The translations under genes and the position numbers were made by a program. The notes under the pieces were generated by a model. The model saw only the letters and a program-made list of their open reading frames with translations. It was not told the DNA's origin and searched no databases. A DNA stretch of 64,000 nucleotides, taken from positions 219,201 through 283,200 of the forward strand of contig UCEU01000007.1 of the NCBI GenBank assembly GCA_900471485.1, read 5' to 3'. This document shows positions 19,347 through 26,239 of this stretch, piece after piece; position 1 is the stretch's first letter, and each line of letters starts with the position of its first letter. Origin of the DNA: Hyphomicrobiales bacterium (GTDB lineage Bacteria; Pseudomonadota; Alphaproteobacteria; Rhizobiales; Rhizobiaceae).

Positions 19347-19590
19347 GGCCGCGGCCCCACACATCGCGCAATCGCGCGGAAATCTCTGGCAAAATGGCGG
19401 ATGCGCAGCCTGCGCCGATCAAGCGCACCTCGCGTAAAGTCGCCATAAGCCTCTGAAAACACACGACCGCACCAAGCCGCACATCGCGCGCTTTTATCTC
19501 GCCATCGTGCGGTTGTGGTGACTGCTCTTCCCATTTCTGACGCCAATTCCACGCCAGAGCCCGAAAGTGCCGCCGGGAGTGCGAACCTCT
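19347..19590. other. Relaxase upstream region, candidate oriT
   Basis: This 244-base gap before the relaxase gene holds an interrupted inverted repeat, CCGCAC at 19477-19482 and GTGCGG at 19507-19512, around an A/T-richer core (TTTTAT). No known nic sequence was recognised. A relaxase promoter or oriT is expected here by position, since oriT is usually next to the relaxase gene. Evidence is positional only. Confidence 0.3.
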
Positions 19591-20355
19591 TCATCGCGGC
19601 CCCTTACCGTCGGTTCGCGCCACGAAGAGGCCGTCCAATCGCAGTGCAGGCCGTGCCGAATCGGCTGCGGCCCCTGGCGCAGATGGGGCAGCGGAATCGC
19701 CGTCGAGCTGCAGCCGGTCTGCACGCGGCCTGCTATCGACCTGCACGATGAAGAGCGGTGCACGAGTCCAGGCTAGCGGATCGACGGTCGCCACCGTGAC
19801 GGGGGCAGCACGGTCGCCGCCGCCGATGACCGGTGCGAGGGCGGCGACATAGGCGCGCGTTTCAGCCGGCAATGGGCGACCGGTGGCGCGATATTCCTCG
19901 TAGCGCCCGGGACCGGCATTGTAGGCCGCCAGAAAGCCGGGCGAACCGTAGCGATCGTGCATCTCGCGCAGATAGGCAGCGCCCGCCATGATGTTGTCGC
20001 GTGGGTCGTAGGGATCGCCGCCGAGACCATGTCGAGCGCGCAAATCGCCCCACGTCGCTGGCATGATCTGCATCAGCCCCATCGCGGCCTTGGGTGAGAT
20101 CGCGCGCACATCACCGCGGCTTTCGACTCGCATGACGGCCCGAATCCACGCTTCCGGAATGCCGAACCGGCGCGCTGCGTCGGCGATATGACCGGCATAG
20201 GGATCGCTAGGTGATGCGCGCTCCACCGATGCCTCTTGTGCGGGGGCCGGGACGGTCGACGACAGGCCGGTAAACAGGCCGGAAAGGAGGAGGAAGGCTG
20301 TGTGCCGGACAGTGGGAAACCGTCCGACGACAGCGTGATGGCGGCGGGCCGACAT
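19591..20355 (-). CDS. Lytic transglycosylase (VirB1-like)
   Basis: A 254-residue exported SLT-domain muramidase that would open the peptidoglycan for the mating channel. A signal peptide (HTAFLLLSGLFTGLSSTVPA) is followed by the catalytic domain: IRAVMRVESRGDVRAISPKA with the catalytic Glu in VESRG, then AMGLMQIMPATWGDLR and AAYNAGPGRYEEY. It lies four bases after DUF736 within the transfer block. Role in transfer is inferred from context; the enzyme family is clear. Confidence 0.93.
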   Translation of the reverse strand: MSARRHHAVVGRFPTVRHTAFLLLSGLFTGLSSTVPAPAQEASVERASPSDPYAGHIADAARRFGIPEAWIRAVMRVESRGDVRAISPKAAMGLMQIMPATWGDLRARHGLGGDPYDPRDNIMAGAAYLREMHDRYGSPGFLAAYNAGPGRYEEYRATGRPLPAETRAYVAALAPVIGGGDRAAPVTVATVDPLAWTRAPLFIVQVDSRPRADRLQLDGDSAAPSAPGAAADSARPALRLDGLFVARTDGKGPR

Positions 20356-20358
20356 CGC

Positions 20359-20706
20359 TCAGTCCCGCTCGCCGCGCTTCGGCGGGCGGTTCCAGTGCAG
20401 GCCCCAGGCCGATTTGTCGTCGGCCGACTGAAACAGGTTAGCGCGGATCGGCTGCGGAAAGCATGGATCGTCGAGCTGCAGCGCGACGTACTCTCCGGCC
20501 TTCTCGCCGGTGCGCTTCCAACCCGCGCCGAGTTCGGCTCGGGGTTCGTTGTTCATACTGTCGAAGGCGTGCACGCGGAAATCCGGCGCATTCTCGGCAT
20601 CGGACGGCTCGGCCGGAATGATGATGATGTCCTGGTGCAGCAGGAGCGTCTCCAAGTGGCCGATGAAGCCACAGTCGTCGCGGGTGAATTGACCGATCAG
20701 GGACAT
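20359..20706 (-). CDS. DUF736 domain protein, copy 1
   Basis: A 115-residue protein starting MSLIGQFTRDDCGFIGHLET and ending with the DUF736 signature DDPCFPQPIRANLFQSADDK and WGLHWNRPPKR. DUF736 proteins are small, conserved markers of alphaproteobacterial plasmids and ICEs; their biochemical role is not established. A second copy is at 25.9 kb. This one sits between traF and the lytic transglycosylase. Confidence 0.88.
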   Translation of the reverse strand: MSLIGQFTRDDCGFIGHLETLLLHQDIIIIPAEPSDAENAPDFRVHAFDSMNNEPRAELGAGWKRTGEKAGEYVALQLDDPCFPQPIRANLFQSADDKSAWGLHWNRPPKRGERD

Positions 20707-20751
20707 GATTTCCTCTTTGGGATTGCGGTGAGGTTGGGCATGGGCTCGCCG

Positions 20752-21297
20752 TCACCGCGTCGGCGCGCGCCTGACGAAGCGGCCATCGCCGTCCTCGTCG
20801 GTGTAGAGAGGGATGGCCCGGCCGATCACGGCGGAGGCAGGCAGCGGTCCGAAGTAGCGGCCGTCGAGGCTGTCGCGGACTTTCCAGTTCATCAGGAACA
20901 GTTCGCCCTCGGCGATGACGCGGCAGCCCTGCCAGGTGGGCAGCGGATTGCCGCGACGATCCCGATCAAGCGCATCGCCCATCGGCACGGCGTCCACGGT
21001 GATCGCGAGGCCCATCCTGCAAACCCGCTGCCCAGGAAGCGCCACCACGCGCTTCATCAGGGGCACGCCACGCGGCAGATAACCGCCCTCGGCGAGGAAG
21101 CTCGCGAGCGGCTCGGGCGCGCGCACGGCGACCAGATCGGTCACGTCTGGGGACTGGTCCGGCTCAATGGCGTAAAGGCCGATCGGCGTGCTGGCCGACG
21201 CGTTCCAGATCAGCTTCGGTGCGAAGGAGACGAGCGACAGGACGCCGAGCAGTGACACAGCGGCGGTCGTGGTGACGGCGTAGCCGAACCGGGTCAT
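20752..21297 (-). CDS. traF: TraF conjugal peptidase, S26 family
   Basis: A 181-residue signal-peptidase-like enzyme. A membrane helix (TTTAAVSLLGVLSLVSFAPK) anchors it. The catalytic Ser is in NASASTPIGLY and the Lys in PLMKRVVALPGQRV, with DSLDGRYFGPLPASAVIGRA near the C-terminus. In RP4 TraF cyclises the TrbC pilin, so trbC at 13.7 kb is the likely substrate. The ATG at 21297 overlaps the DUF2840 stop by four bases and gives the correct N-terminus; the longer open frame is not family-like. Confidence 0.93.
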   Translation of the reverse strand: MTRFGYAVTTTAAVSLLGVLSLVSFAPKLIWNASASTPIGLYAIEPDQSPDVTDLVAVRAPEPLASFLAEGGYLPRGVPLMKRVVALPGQRVCRMGLAITVDAVPMGDALDRDRRGNPLPTWQGCRVIAEGELFLMNWKVRDSLDGRYFGPLPASAVIGRAIPLYTDEDGDGRFVRRAPTR

Positions 21298-21812
21298 GCA
21301 CCGATCCTCCGCGCTAAGAGGAAGGCGCGATGGCGCTGCATCGTGTAGGCGCGCGGCGTCTCGCCGGCGGCAAAGCGATTGTGGACGTGCCGCCAATGAT
21401 CGGGCGCGACCGCGACCGGATCGATGCTGGCCGCCTCGATCGCGTCGATGTGCTGGAGCATGCGCTCCACCTTCGGCCAGCCATCGACACGCAGCAGGAT
21501 GTCGCCGCCCGGTCTTACGGTCGGGAGCGTTTGGCAGGCGTCGCCGGGAGCGACGGCGCGCAGAATGTCGAGCCGGGAGAGCACGGTGCCGTGCTCGTTC
21601 GCGGCCCAGCGCACCAGCGCGAAGGTCGCGCCGGGAGGGAAGAAGAGGATGCGGCGGCGGCGGTCGAGCACCTGTTCGCGAACCTCGCGGCCGAAGCGGA
21701 TCCAGTGCTCGACCTGCTTCTCGATCCAGGTGAGTTCGACCTGGGTGATATCGTCGAGCGTCAACCCGGCGGCGCGGCCGGCGCGCGTGGATGCGGCGGC
21801 AAGGCCGGTCAT
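21294..21812 (-). CDS. DUF2840 domain protein
   Basis: A 172-residue protein with LTHVELTWIEKQVE-like opening (DDITQVELTWIEKQVEHWIR) and a helical C-terminus ending YTMQRHRAFLLARRIGA. DUF2840 proteins occur next to traF and parA in alphaproteobacterial ICEs and plasmids; their function is unknown. Start and stop both overlap neighbours by four bases (ATGA), linking the RHH gene, DUF2840 and traF into one translational unit. Confidence 0.85.
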   Translation of the reverse strand: MTGLAAASTRAGRAAGLTLDDITQVELTWIEKQVEHWIRFGREVREQVLDRRRRILFFPPGATFALVRWAANEHGTVLSRLDILRAVAPGDACQTLPTVRPGGDILLRVDGWPKVERMLQHIDAIEAASIDPVAVAPDHWRHVHNRFAAGETPRAYTMQRHRAFLLARRIGA

Positions 21813-22063
21813 TGGGCGTCTCCTGGGGCTGGTGGGAATTCGCGCTCGAACAGCGCGCGGAGCATGTCGGCCACCGTCTGGCCGCGCTGGAAGGCCGCGA
21901 TCTTGATCCGACCGCGCATGTCGGCGGTGACGTCGATGGTCAGTCTGGCGGAGAAGTCCTCTGCGGGTTGAGGTCGCTGCGTCTGGCGATCGGGCGCCTT
22001 GATCCAGCTCTCGGGATCGCCGGGCCGGGATGCGAAGCCGCGCTTGGGGGATCGTTCGGTCAT
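21809..22063 (-). CDS. Ribbon-helix-helix partner of ParA
   Basis: An 84-residue protein, MTERSPKRGFASRPGDPESW at the N-terminus, with a C-terminal strand-helix-helix (FSARLTIDVTADMRGRIKIA, then RGQTVADMLRALFEREF). The layout resembles ParG-type partition partners: a flexible N-terminus and an RHH DNA-binding domain directly after parA, here overlapping its stop codon by four bases. The ATG at 22063 is chosen for that overlap; a longer frame exists. It would bind a partition site and stimulate the ParA ATPase; this is inference. Confidence 0.75.
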   Translation of the reverse strand: MTERSPKRGFASRPGDPESWIKAPDRQTQRPQPAEDFSARLTIDVTADMRGRIKIAAFQRGQTVADMLRALFEREFPPAPGDAQ

Positions 22064-22698
22064 GCGCCGATCCTCGTCACCTCGGCCGCAAGCGCGGCGA
22101 TCTCGCGCGCACCCGGACAATCCTCGTCCTGCTCGGCAGCGATTCGTCCGGTCTGCACGACATCGGCGAAGACGATGCGCTGACCGATGGTCGTCGCGAG
22201 CAACGGCGGGTCGTGATCGGCGAGCGTCTCGGCGGTTTCGCGGGCGAGCACGGTGCGCGCCGCGCAGCGGTTCAGCACGAAGCGCGCGGCAAGGTCGGGA
22301 CGGTAGATGCGCGCCTCGCCCAGCAGCGCGAGCATCTCGGCCGAGGCCCAGCCGTCGAACGGCGACGGCTGCACGGGGATGAGCACGAGATCGGCGGCGA
22401 GCAGCGCCGAGCGCATGAGGCTAGCGACGCGTGGTGGCCCATCGATGACGACATGGTCGGCGTCCCGCGCCAGCTCCGGCGCCTCGCGATGCAGCGTGTC
22501 GCGGGCCAAGCCGACAACACCGAACAGCCGCTGCAACCCCTCCCGGCTACGTTGCTGCGACCAGTCCAGCGCTGACCCTTGTGGATCGGCGTCGATCAGG
22601 GTGACGCGCTTGCCGTCGCGGGCCCATTCGCCGGCGAGATGCAGCGCTAGCGTCGTCTTGCCGACGCCGCCCTTCTGGTTGAGGATCGCGACAATCAT
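22060..22698 (-). CDS. parA: ParA-type partition ATPase
   Basis: A 212-residue short ParA ATPase without an N-terminal DNA-binding domain. The deviant Walker A is LNQKGGVGKTTLALHLAGEW at residues 6-25, and the switch motifs are VTLIDADPQGSALDWS and DHVVIDGPPR. It would help segregate the excised circular form or position the transfer machinery. The RHH partner follows at once. Upstream, the 208-base gap before the repA stop contains palindromes and iterons that could be its partition site. Confidence 0.92.
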   Translation of the reverse strand: MIVAILNQKGGVGKTTLALHLAGEWARDGKRVTLIDADPQGSALDWSQQRSREGLQRLFGVVGLARDTLHREAPELARDADHVVIDGPPRVASLMRSALLAADLVLIPVQPSPFDGWASAEMLALLGEARIYRPDLAARFVLNRCAARTVLARETAETLADHDPPLLATTIGQRIVFADVVQTGRIAAEQDEDCPGAREIAALAAEVTRIGA

Positions 22699-22759
22699 GA
22701 CGGTCTCCCGGCGATCGGGGACTCGTCCACACGGCGCGAAACAGCGGGGTGCGTTAGAA

Positions 22760-22827
22760 AGATTCCGAAGGAATCTAGGTTAGATAAGTTACAGGGCTCG
22801 CAAGCGGCTGATTCAGCGCGCTGAATC
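22760..22827. repeat. Two palindromes near the parA promoter
   Basis: AGATTCC-GAA-GGAATCT (22760-22776) and the perfect 18-base palindrome GATTCAGCGCGCTGAATC (22810-22827) lie between parA and the iterons. Both contain GATTC half sites. They could be operators for RepA, ParA or the RHH protein, or a partition site. Seen directly; function inferred. Confidence 0.65.
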
Positions 22828-22834
22828 GGCGATT

Positions 22835-22903
22835 CCGGTCCCCGATAGCACGAGAGTCCGGTCCCCGATGGCACGACAGTGCCGGTCCCTGATAGCACGA
22901 GAC
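22835..22903. repeat. Three tandem iterons next to repA
   Basis: Three 22-base copies of CCGGTCCCCGATAGCACGAG start at 22835, 22858 and 22882 (period 23-24), with one to three differences each. They end three bases before the repA stop codon. A DnaA-box-like CTTATCCCCA lies just beyond, inside the last codons of repA. Short tandem repeats at a helical-turn spacing of about two turns beside an initiator gene are the standard form of iterons in plasmid origins. Confidence 0.75.
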
Positions 22904-22906
22904 TAT

Positions 22907-23794
22907 TCACAGCTTATCCCCAGGGCGAGTTGTCGAGCGGCGACGGCGGCGTGGGATGCCAAGCGCGTCCGGATCGGTGGGTGCGAAGGAGAGGATTTCA
23001 GGTCCGCCGAGGCATTGCTCGATGGTGAGCCGGTAGCCCGGCAGCGGCTGGCGGCGGACGATGTCGCGCAGGTCGTAGGCGAAGTGTTTGAGCGGGGAGA
23101 GGCTGCCGGACTTGGCGTGGAGGTGCGGGAAGTCGAAGCTCCAGCCGAATTCCTGCTTGCCGCCGTGCTTGCGCACCAGGCGGTAAAGCCAGCGCTCCAG
23201 CCCGCCGGTGAGATCGAAGTATTTGCGGTCGATCGTCAGCACGAGCGCGTCGTCCAGAACGGCGCCGTAAAACCAGTCGGGGACGATCAACTCGAGGCCG
23301 AGCGGACGGCCGCGGTGATCGGCGCGCTCTTTCCATTCATTGATCCAGGAGAAGCGGTGCATTCGCCGCTCGGTTGGCTGGCGGATCGAGGTCGCGACTG
23401 TGGTCGATTGCAGTCGGTCGAGTGCGGCCTTCAGGCGGTCGTAGTCGCGCAGCGACACGCCGCGGCCGATGAAGTTCAGAATTTCATAAGGGGTGGTCGC
23501 CATCAGGCGTGACGGCCGCAAGCCGACATCGCGCGCTTCAACGATCTGCGACGCGGCCCAGATGAGGACGTCGGCATCCCAGATCGTGGCCATGCCATGT
23601 TCTGGCACGGCTTCGACACGAATCTTCACCGAGCCCGCCTTGAAGTCGATCGGAGCCAGGCGCTTTGACTTGCCGAGCGAGAAGAACGGATAGGCCATGA
23701 GATCCTGCGCATCGCGCGGCGCAAGATCCCCGGGCAGCGCCCGGAACAGATCGAGCTGCGCGCGCTCCTCGCGATGGTGGGGGTGGGACGACAT
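22907..23794 (-). CDS. repA: Plasmid-type replication initiator protein A
   Basis: A 295-residue protein of the RPA/RepA initiator family (PF10134 type) found on alphaproteobacterial ICEs. Motifs include MAYPFFSLGKSKRLAPIDFK, TTPYEILNFIGRGVSLRDYD, RRMHRFSWINEW and KYFDLTGGLERWLYRLVRKH. Such initiators contain winged-helix domains and bind iterons; three iteron-like repeats lie directly past its stop. It would support replication of the excised circle. The rdfS-like gene ends 11 bases upstream, so excision and replication genes are probably co-transcribed. Confidence 0.88.
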   Translation of the reverse strand: MSSHPHHREERAQLDLFRALPGDLAPRDAQDLMAYPFFSLGKSKRLAPIDFKAGSVKIRVEAVPEHGMATIWDADVLIWAASQIVEARDVGLRPSRLMATTPYEILNFIGRGVSLRDYDRLKAALDRLQSTTVATSIRQPTERRMHRFSWINEWKERADHRGRPLGLELIVPDWFYGAVLDDALVLTIDRKYFDLTGGLERWLYRLVRKHGGKQEFGWSFDFPHLHAKSGSLSPLKHFAYDLRDIVRRQPLPGYRLTIEQCLGGPEILSFAPTDPDALGIPRRRRRSTTRPGDKL

Positions 23795-23805
23795 GGCCGG
23801 TCGTC

Positions 23806-24093
23806 TCAGCGCGGGAAGCGGCCGCCGGCGGTGGCGGAGGAGGGGCTGGTATGGCGCTTGGCTGGGAGCACGGTCCCGCCACGGGGATCGGAGGTCGAAG
23901 TCACGAGACCTCGATCAGCCCAACCTTGCAGGTCCTCGACGGAGTAGACGACGCGGCCGCCGAGCTTGCGATAGGTCGGTCCGGTTCCGTAGGTCCGGTG
24001 CTTCTCGAGGGTGCGCTCGGACAGGCCGAGGAGGCGCGCCGCCTCCTGGGTCCTCAGATAGCGCGGCGGAATATTGGCGGCTTTTTCGGCCAT
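23806..24093 (-). CDS. rdfS: RdfS-like excision factor (AlpA-type helix-turn-helix)
   Basis: A 95-residue MerR/AlpA-type DNA-binding protein: YLRTQEAARLLGLSERTLEK forms the helix-turn-helix and GTGPTYRKLGGRVVYSVEDL the wing (residues 12-55). A basic, disordered tail follows. In ICEMlSymR7A, RdfS is the recombination directionality factor that makes the integrase excise the element and lies at the head of the transfer genes. The same position is seen here: after the fseA-like gene and before repA, parA and the transfer operon. Function is assigned by that synteny, not tested. Confidence 0.75.
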   Translation of the reverse strand: MAEKAANIPPRYLRTQEAARLLGLSERTLEKHRTYGTGPTYRKLGGRVVYSVEDLQGWADRGLVTSTSDPRGGTVLPAKRHTSPSSATAGGRFPR

Positions 24094-24184
24094 GATCGAA
24101 CCTCCGTGGTCTCGCTGGCGGCCGCTTCGAACAAGCGGCGGGTTGCGAGCACGGTGGCGTGGCGACGGCGCTTCCGGCAGGAAC

Positions 24185-24199
24185 GAAGTTAGGAAGTTA
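24185..24199. promoter_or_regulatory. Direct repeat upstream of rdfS
   Basis: GAAGTTA occurs twice, at 24185-24191 and 24193-24199, in the 126-base gap between the fseA-like stop and the rdfS-like start. This is where an activator such as FseA would be expected to act on the rdfS promoter. Only repeat and position support it. Confidence 0.35.
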
Positions 24200-24219
24200 T
24201 TTTCGACACCGAGCGCAGA

Positions 24220-24985
24220 TCAGCGGGAGCGGCGCGGCCGGCGGAGCAGCGTTCGGTAGCCGCCGCGCACGTAAGACATGCCGTCGCGCGCAAGGCGGGC
24301 GATCGATACCCGTACTGGGTTTTCGTCCCACGTCGCGGCATCATGTTTGAGTTTGGGAAAGATCTGTTCGGCAATCTTGCGATAGCTCGCGCCGGCTACG
24401 CGAGCGTCGAAGACGCGAAGCATCAGGCGCGCCCTATGTCGGCGCTGAGGTGACAGGCGCGGATCGGGCGGCACACGCTTTCCGAACATCGCGTTCCAGA
24501 GGCGTTCGATGGCGATCAGTCGGTCTGGTGTCAGCTCGTCGAACATGACGAACGCGCCGAGGGGACGACTATCATCGGCGTCGGCGAGAGCGACGTCGTA
24601 GGGCTCGCCCCGTAGCGCAAGCCGGATCAAAGCGGCATCGTGTTCGACAACGGCATGGGCCTGCAGATCATAAATGCGGACGCTGAGATCTCCCGCTGGA
24701 CTCGGCCCAGCCGTGAACGGAAGCGTCGCCGGATCGGCTTGTGGGGTCCAGAAGATCGGTTGGACGAGCCCGGAGTTGCGAGGGTCGGCAACGAAATCGC
24801 AACCCCCATTGCTCGGCGAATTCGCGCGCAATGTCCTCGGTCAGCCGGCCGATGGACACCAATTCCTGATAGGATTTTCTGTATTCTGGGTTACGACGCA
24901 GGAACTCCCAGGCAAGATCGCCGGGGGTCAATTTGTCGATATAGTCATAAGCGGCTTCGGACCGCCAACTTTCATCTTCAGACAT
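24220..24985 (-). CDS. fseA: FseA-like transfer activator, DUF6499 and DUF2285 parts in two frames
   Basis: The first frame starts at 24985 (MSEDESWRSEAAYDYIDKL) and encodes the DUF6499-type N-terminus to codon 61, EDIAREFAEQWG. It then runs into unrelated sequence up to a stop at 24668. The family text continues as CDFVADPRNSGLVQPIFW in the +1 frame through the DUF2285 domain (FDELTPDRLIAIERLWNAMF, FPKLKHDAATWDENPVRVSI) to 24220. Skipping the T at 24802, after the GGG codon at 24803-24805, gives one 254-residue protein. In ICEMlSymR7A the activator FseA is made from two such frames by programmed +1 frameshifting and turns on rdfS. The same is proposed here; a one-base insertion in the G5 run would look identical. 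Confidence 0.75.
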
Positions 24986-25101
24986 CTCCACCGTCTCCGC
25001 GCAAGGTCTGCAACGCGAGTTATGCAGTGGATACGATTCCCGGTTGAATAACGTGCGGGAAGAACGAAGTGGCCGCAACGTGATGCGGTTTGCGCATCAC
25101 C

Positions 25102-25365
25102 TCAGTGCAGGCGGCCCTGGAGCAGCTCGCAGAAGCCGCTGGTGGTCATCCATTTCGCGCGGTTGAGATGGCTGGTGTAGATGTGTTGAGCGCGCTCGGG
25201 TTCGGCCTTGGCGTCGAGACCGAAGAGGACTCCGACGACCTCACGCCAATCGGCGCCTTCCGCGTCTGCATCGAGCAGCCGAACATAGAGCTTCAGATGC
25301 GCCTCGTCGTAGGCGGTCAAAGCCGCGCCGGCCGGCGGTTGATCGAGAAAATCGACTTTGGTCAC
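25102..25365 (-). CDS. qseM: QseM-like antiactivator (small DUF2285 protein)
   Basis: An 87-residue DUF2285-only protein: VTKVDFLDQPPAGAALTAYD at the start, then HLKLYVRLLDADAEGADWRE and RAQHIYTSHLNRAKWMTTSG. The GTG at 25365 is preferred because a G-rich ribosome site precedes it and DUF2285 begins at once; an ATG-type extension to 25440 would add 25 residues lacking family character. In ICEMlSymR7A, QseM binds FseA and blocks activation of excision. Its place between the fseA-like and XRE genes fits that role. Confidence 0.75.
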   Translation of the reverse strand: MTKVDFLDQPPAGAALTAYDEAHLKLYVRLLDADAEGADWREVVGVLFGLDAKAEPERAQHIYTSHLNRAKWMTTSGFCELLQGRLH

Positions 25366-25412
25366 AACACCCCCCGATCGCGAGATGTATCCAAACTGGA
25401 GGGAATTGTTAA

Positions 25413-25426
25413 CGATGATTTCATCG
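25413..25426. promoter_or_regulatory. Palindrome upstream of qseM-like gene
   Basis: CGATGA-TT-TCATCG is a perfect 6+2+6 inverted repeat 48 bases before the proposed qseM start, in the 120-base gap after the XRE gene. It is well placed as an operator for the adjacent QseC-like repressor. Function inferred. Confidence 0.45.
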
Positions 25427-25485
25427 GAAAGATGACGCAAGGCCCTGATGCGGGAGGTTGAGCCAACGCCGCGACCTGTCGAACG

Positions 25486-25728
25486 TCAGGTTTCCTTCTT
25501 TGCATCGACGAGCAGCACTCCTTTGCCCTGATCGGAGTTCAGGAAGACAATGCCGGCGCGCTCGAAAGCCCTTCTCACCTCGTCGCGCGTACTCTCAAAG
25601 ACCTCGAGGCCACTGGTGGATTCGAGGCGCTTGAGCGCGGTCAATGAGACCCGGGCCTTGTCAGCGAGCGTCTCCTGTGTCCAACCCAGCAACGCGCGTG
25701 CGGCCCGAAATTGTCGGGCGGTGATCAT
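25486..25728 (-). CDS. qseC: QseC-like XRE-family repressor
   Basis: An 80-residue helix-turn-helix protein, MITARQFRAARALLGWTQETLADKARVSL and on to LKRLESTSGLEVFESTRDEV (the start is quoted in pieces; the DNA-binding domain spans residues 3-60). The tail VLLVDAKKET is typical of this short XRE group. In ICEMlSymR7A, QseC of this type controls its own gene and qseM, setting an on/off choice between cells. Here it is directly upstream of the qseM-like gene. A GGAGGT ribosome site precedes the ATG, and an 18-base palindrome covers both. Confidence 0.8.
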   Translation of the reverse strand: MITARQFRAARALLGWTQETLADKARVSLTALKRLESTSGLEVFESTRDEVRRAFERAGIVFLNSDQGKGVLLVDAKKET

Positions 25729-25738
25729 GCATGATCAC
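25721..25738. promoter_or_regulatory. 18-base palindrome over the qseC-like start codon
   Basis: GTGATCATGCATGATCAC is a perfect palindrome that includes the start codon (25726-25728) and touches the ribosome site GGAGGT of the XRE gene. A repressor bound here would block its own expression; the RNA could also fold over the start. Seen in sequence; role inferred. Confidence 0.55.
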
Positions 25739-25771
25739 CTCCCACACGGACCTACGCGTACGCCAAAACTA

Positions 25772-25786
25772 CGACTATAATAGTCG
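25772..25786. promoter_or_regulatory. Palindrome in the qseC-like promoter region
   Basis: CGACTA-TAA-TAGTCG is a perfect 6+3+6 inverted repeat 44 bases upstream of the XRE start. Its centre, ACTATAATAG, holds a sequence close to a -10 box (TATAAT), so a bound dimer would occlude the promoter. A good operator candidate for autoregulation by the XRE protein. Confidence 0.55.
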
Positions 25787-25876
25787 CTCTTGGTGGGATT
25801 TTCTAGCCAGAAGTGGCTGCCGGGGCTCTGCGCGATCCATAAGGGCGGAAACTGATTCGGTCGCCGCGAAGACGAA

Positions 25877-25900
25877 GGCCCCGGCCTTCCGGCCGGGGCC
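25877..25900 (-). terminator. Strong hairpin after DUF736 copy 2
   Basis: GGCCCCGGCC, loop TTCC, GGCCGGGGCC form a perfect 10-pair stem 13 bases beyond the DUF736 stop on the minus strand. The following minus-strand sequence, TTCGTCTTCG, is only moderately T-rich. It is probably the terminator for leftward transcription of DUF736, separating it from the qseC-qseM region. Confidence 0.65.
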
Positions 25901-25912
25901 TCGCGCGGGGCC

Positions 25913-26239
25913 TCAGTCGCCCCGCCGCCCGTTGGGGCGGGACCAGATAAGGGAGAAGGTGTCACCTTCCTCGTCGTCAAAGAGATTGGCGTAGATCGGT
26001 GCGTTGAAGCTCGGATCGTCCAGCTTGAGGCCCAGGTAGTCGCGGCCTTCGTTGGAGCGCTTGGACCAGGCGGCGCCGATCTCCGCGCGGCCGACCAGAA
26101 CTCGGTGGCTGGGGGCGTTCTCGCCGGTGGCGCGCTGGTCGGGGACGATGCGCACGCCCTTGGCCTGGACGCTGAGGGTGACGATTTCGCCGGTGAACTC
26201 GTTCGAGCCGGTCTTCTTGAAGGTGCCGATGGTCGCCAT
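25913..26239 (-). CDS. DUF736 domain protein, copy 2
   Basis: A 108-residue DUF736 protein starting MATIGTFKKTGSNEFTGEIV, with RVLVGRAEIGAAWSKRSNEG and LDDPSFNAPIYANLFDDEEG. This is the common form of DUF736; the other copy at 20.4 kb is more divergent. The ATG at 26239 matches the family start and is preceded by a purine-rich GGAGAC. It is single, with its own probable terminator. Biochemical role unknown; strongly associated with alphaproteobacterial mobile elements. Confidence 0.92.
   Translation of the reverse strand: MATIGTFKKTGSNEFTGEIVTLSVQAKGVRIVPDQRATGENAPSHRVLVGRAEIGAAWSKRSNEGRDYLGLKLDDPSFNAPIYANLFDDEEGDTFSLIWSRPNGRRGD

Noticed and set aside
22695..22910. 71-codon minus-strand frame between repA and parA
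   Set aside because: It is only the translation of the iterons and palindromes; the repeat structure explains the sequence better.
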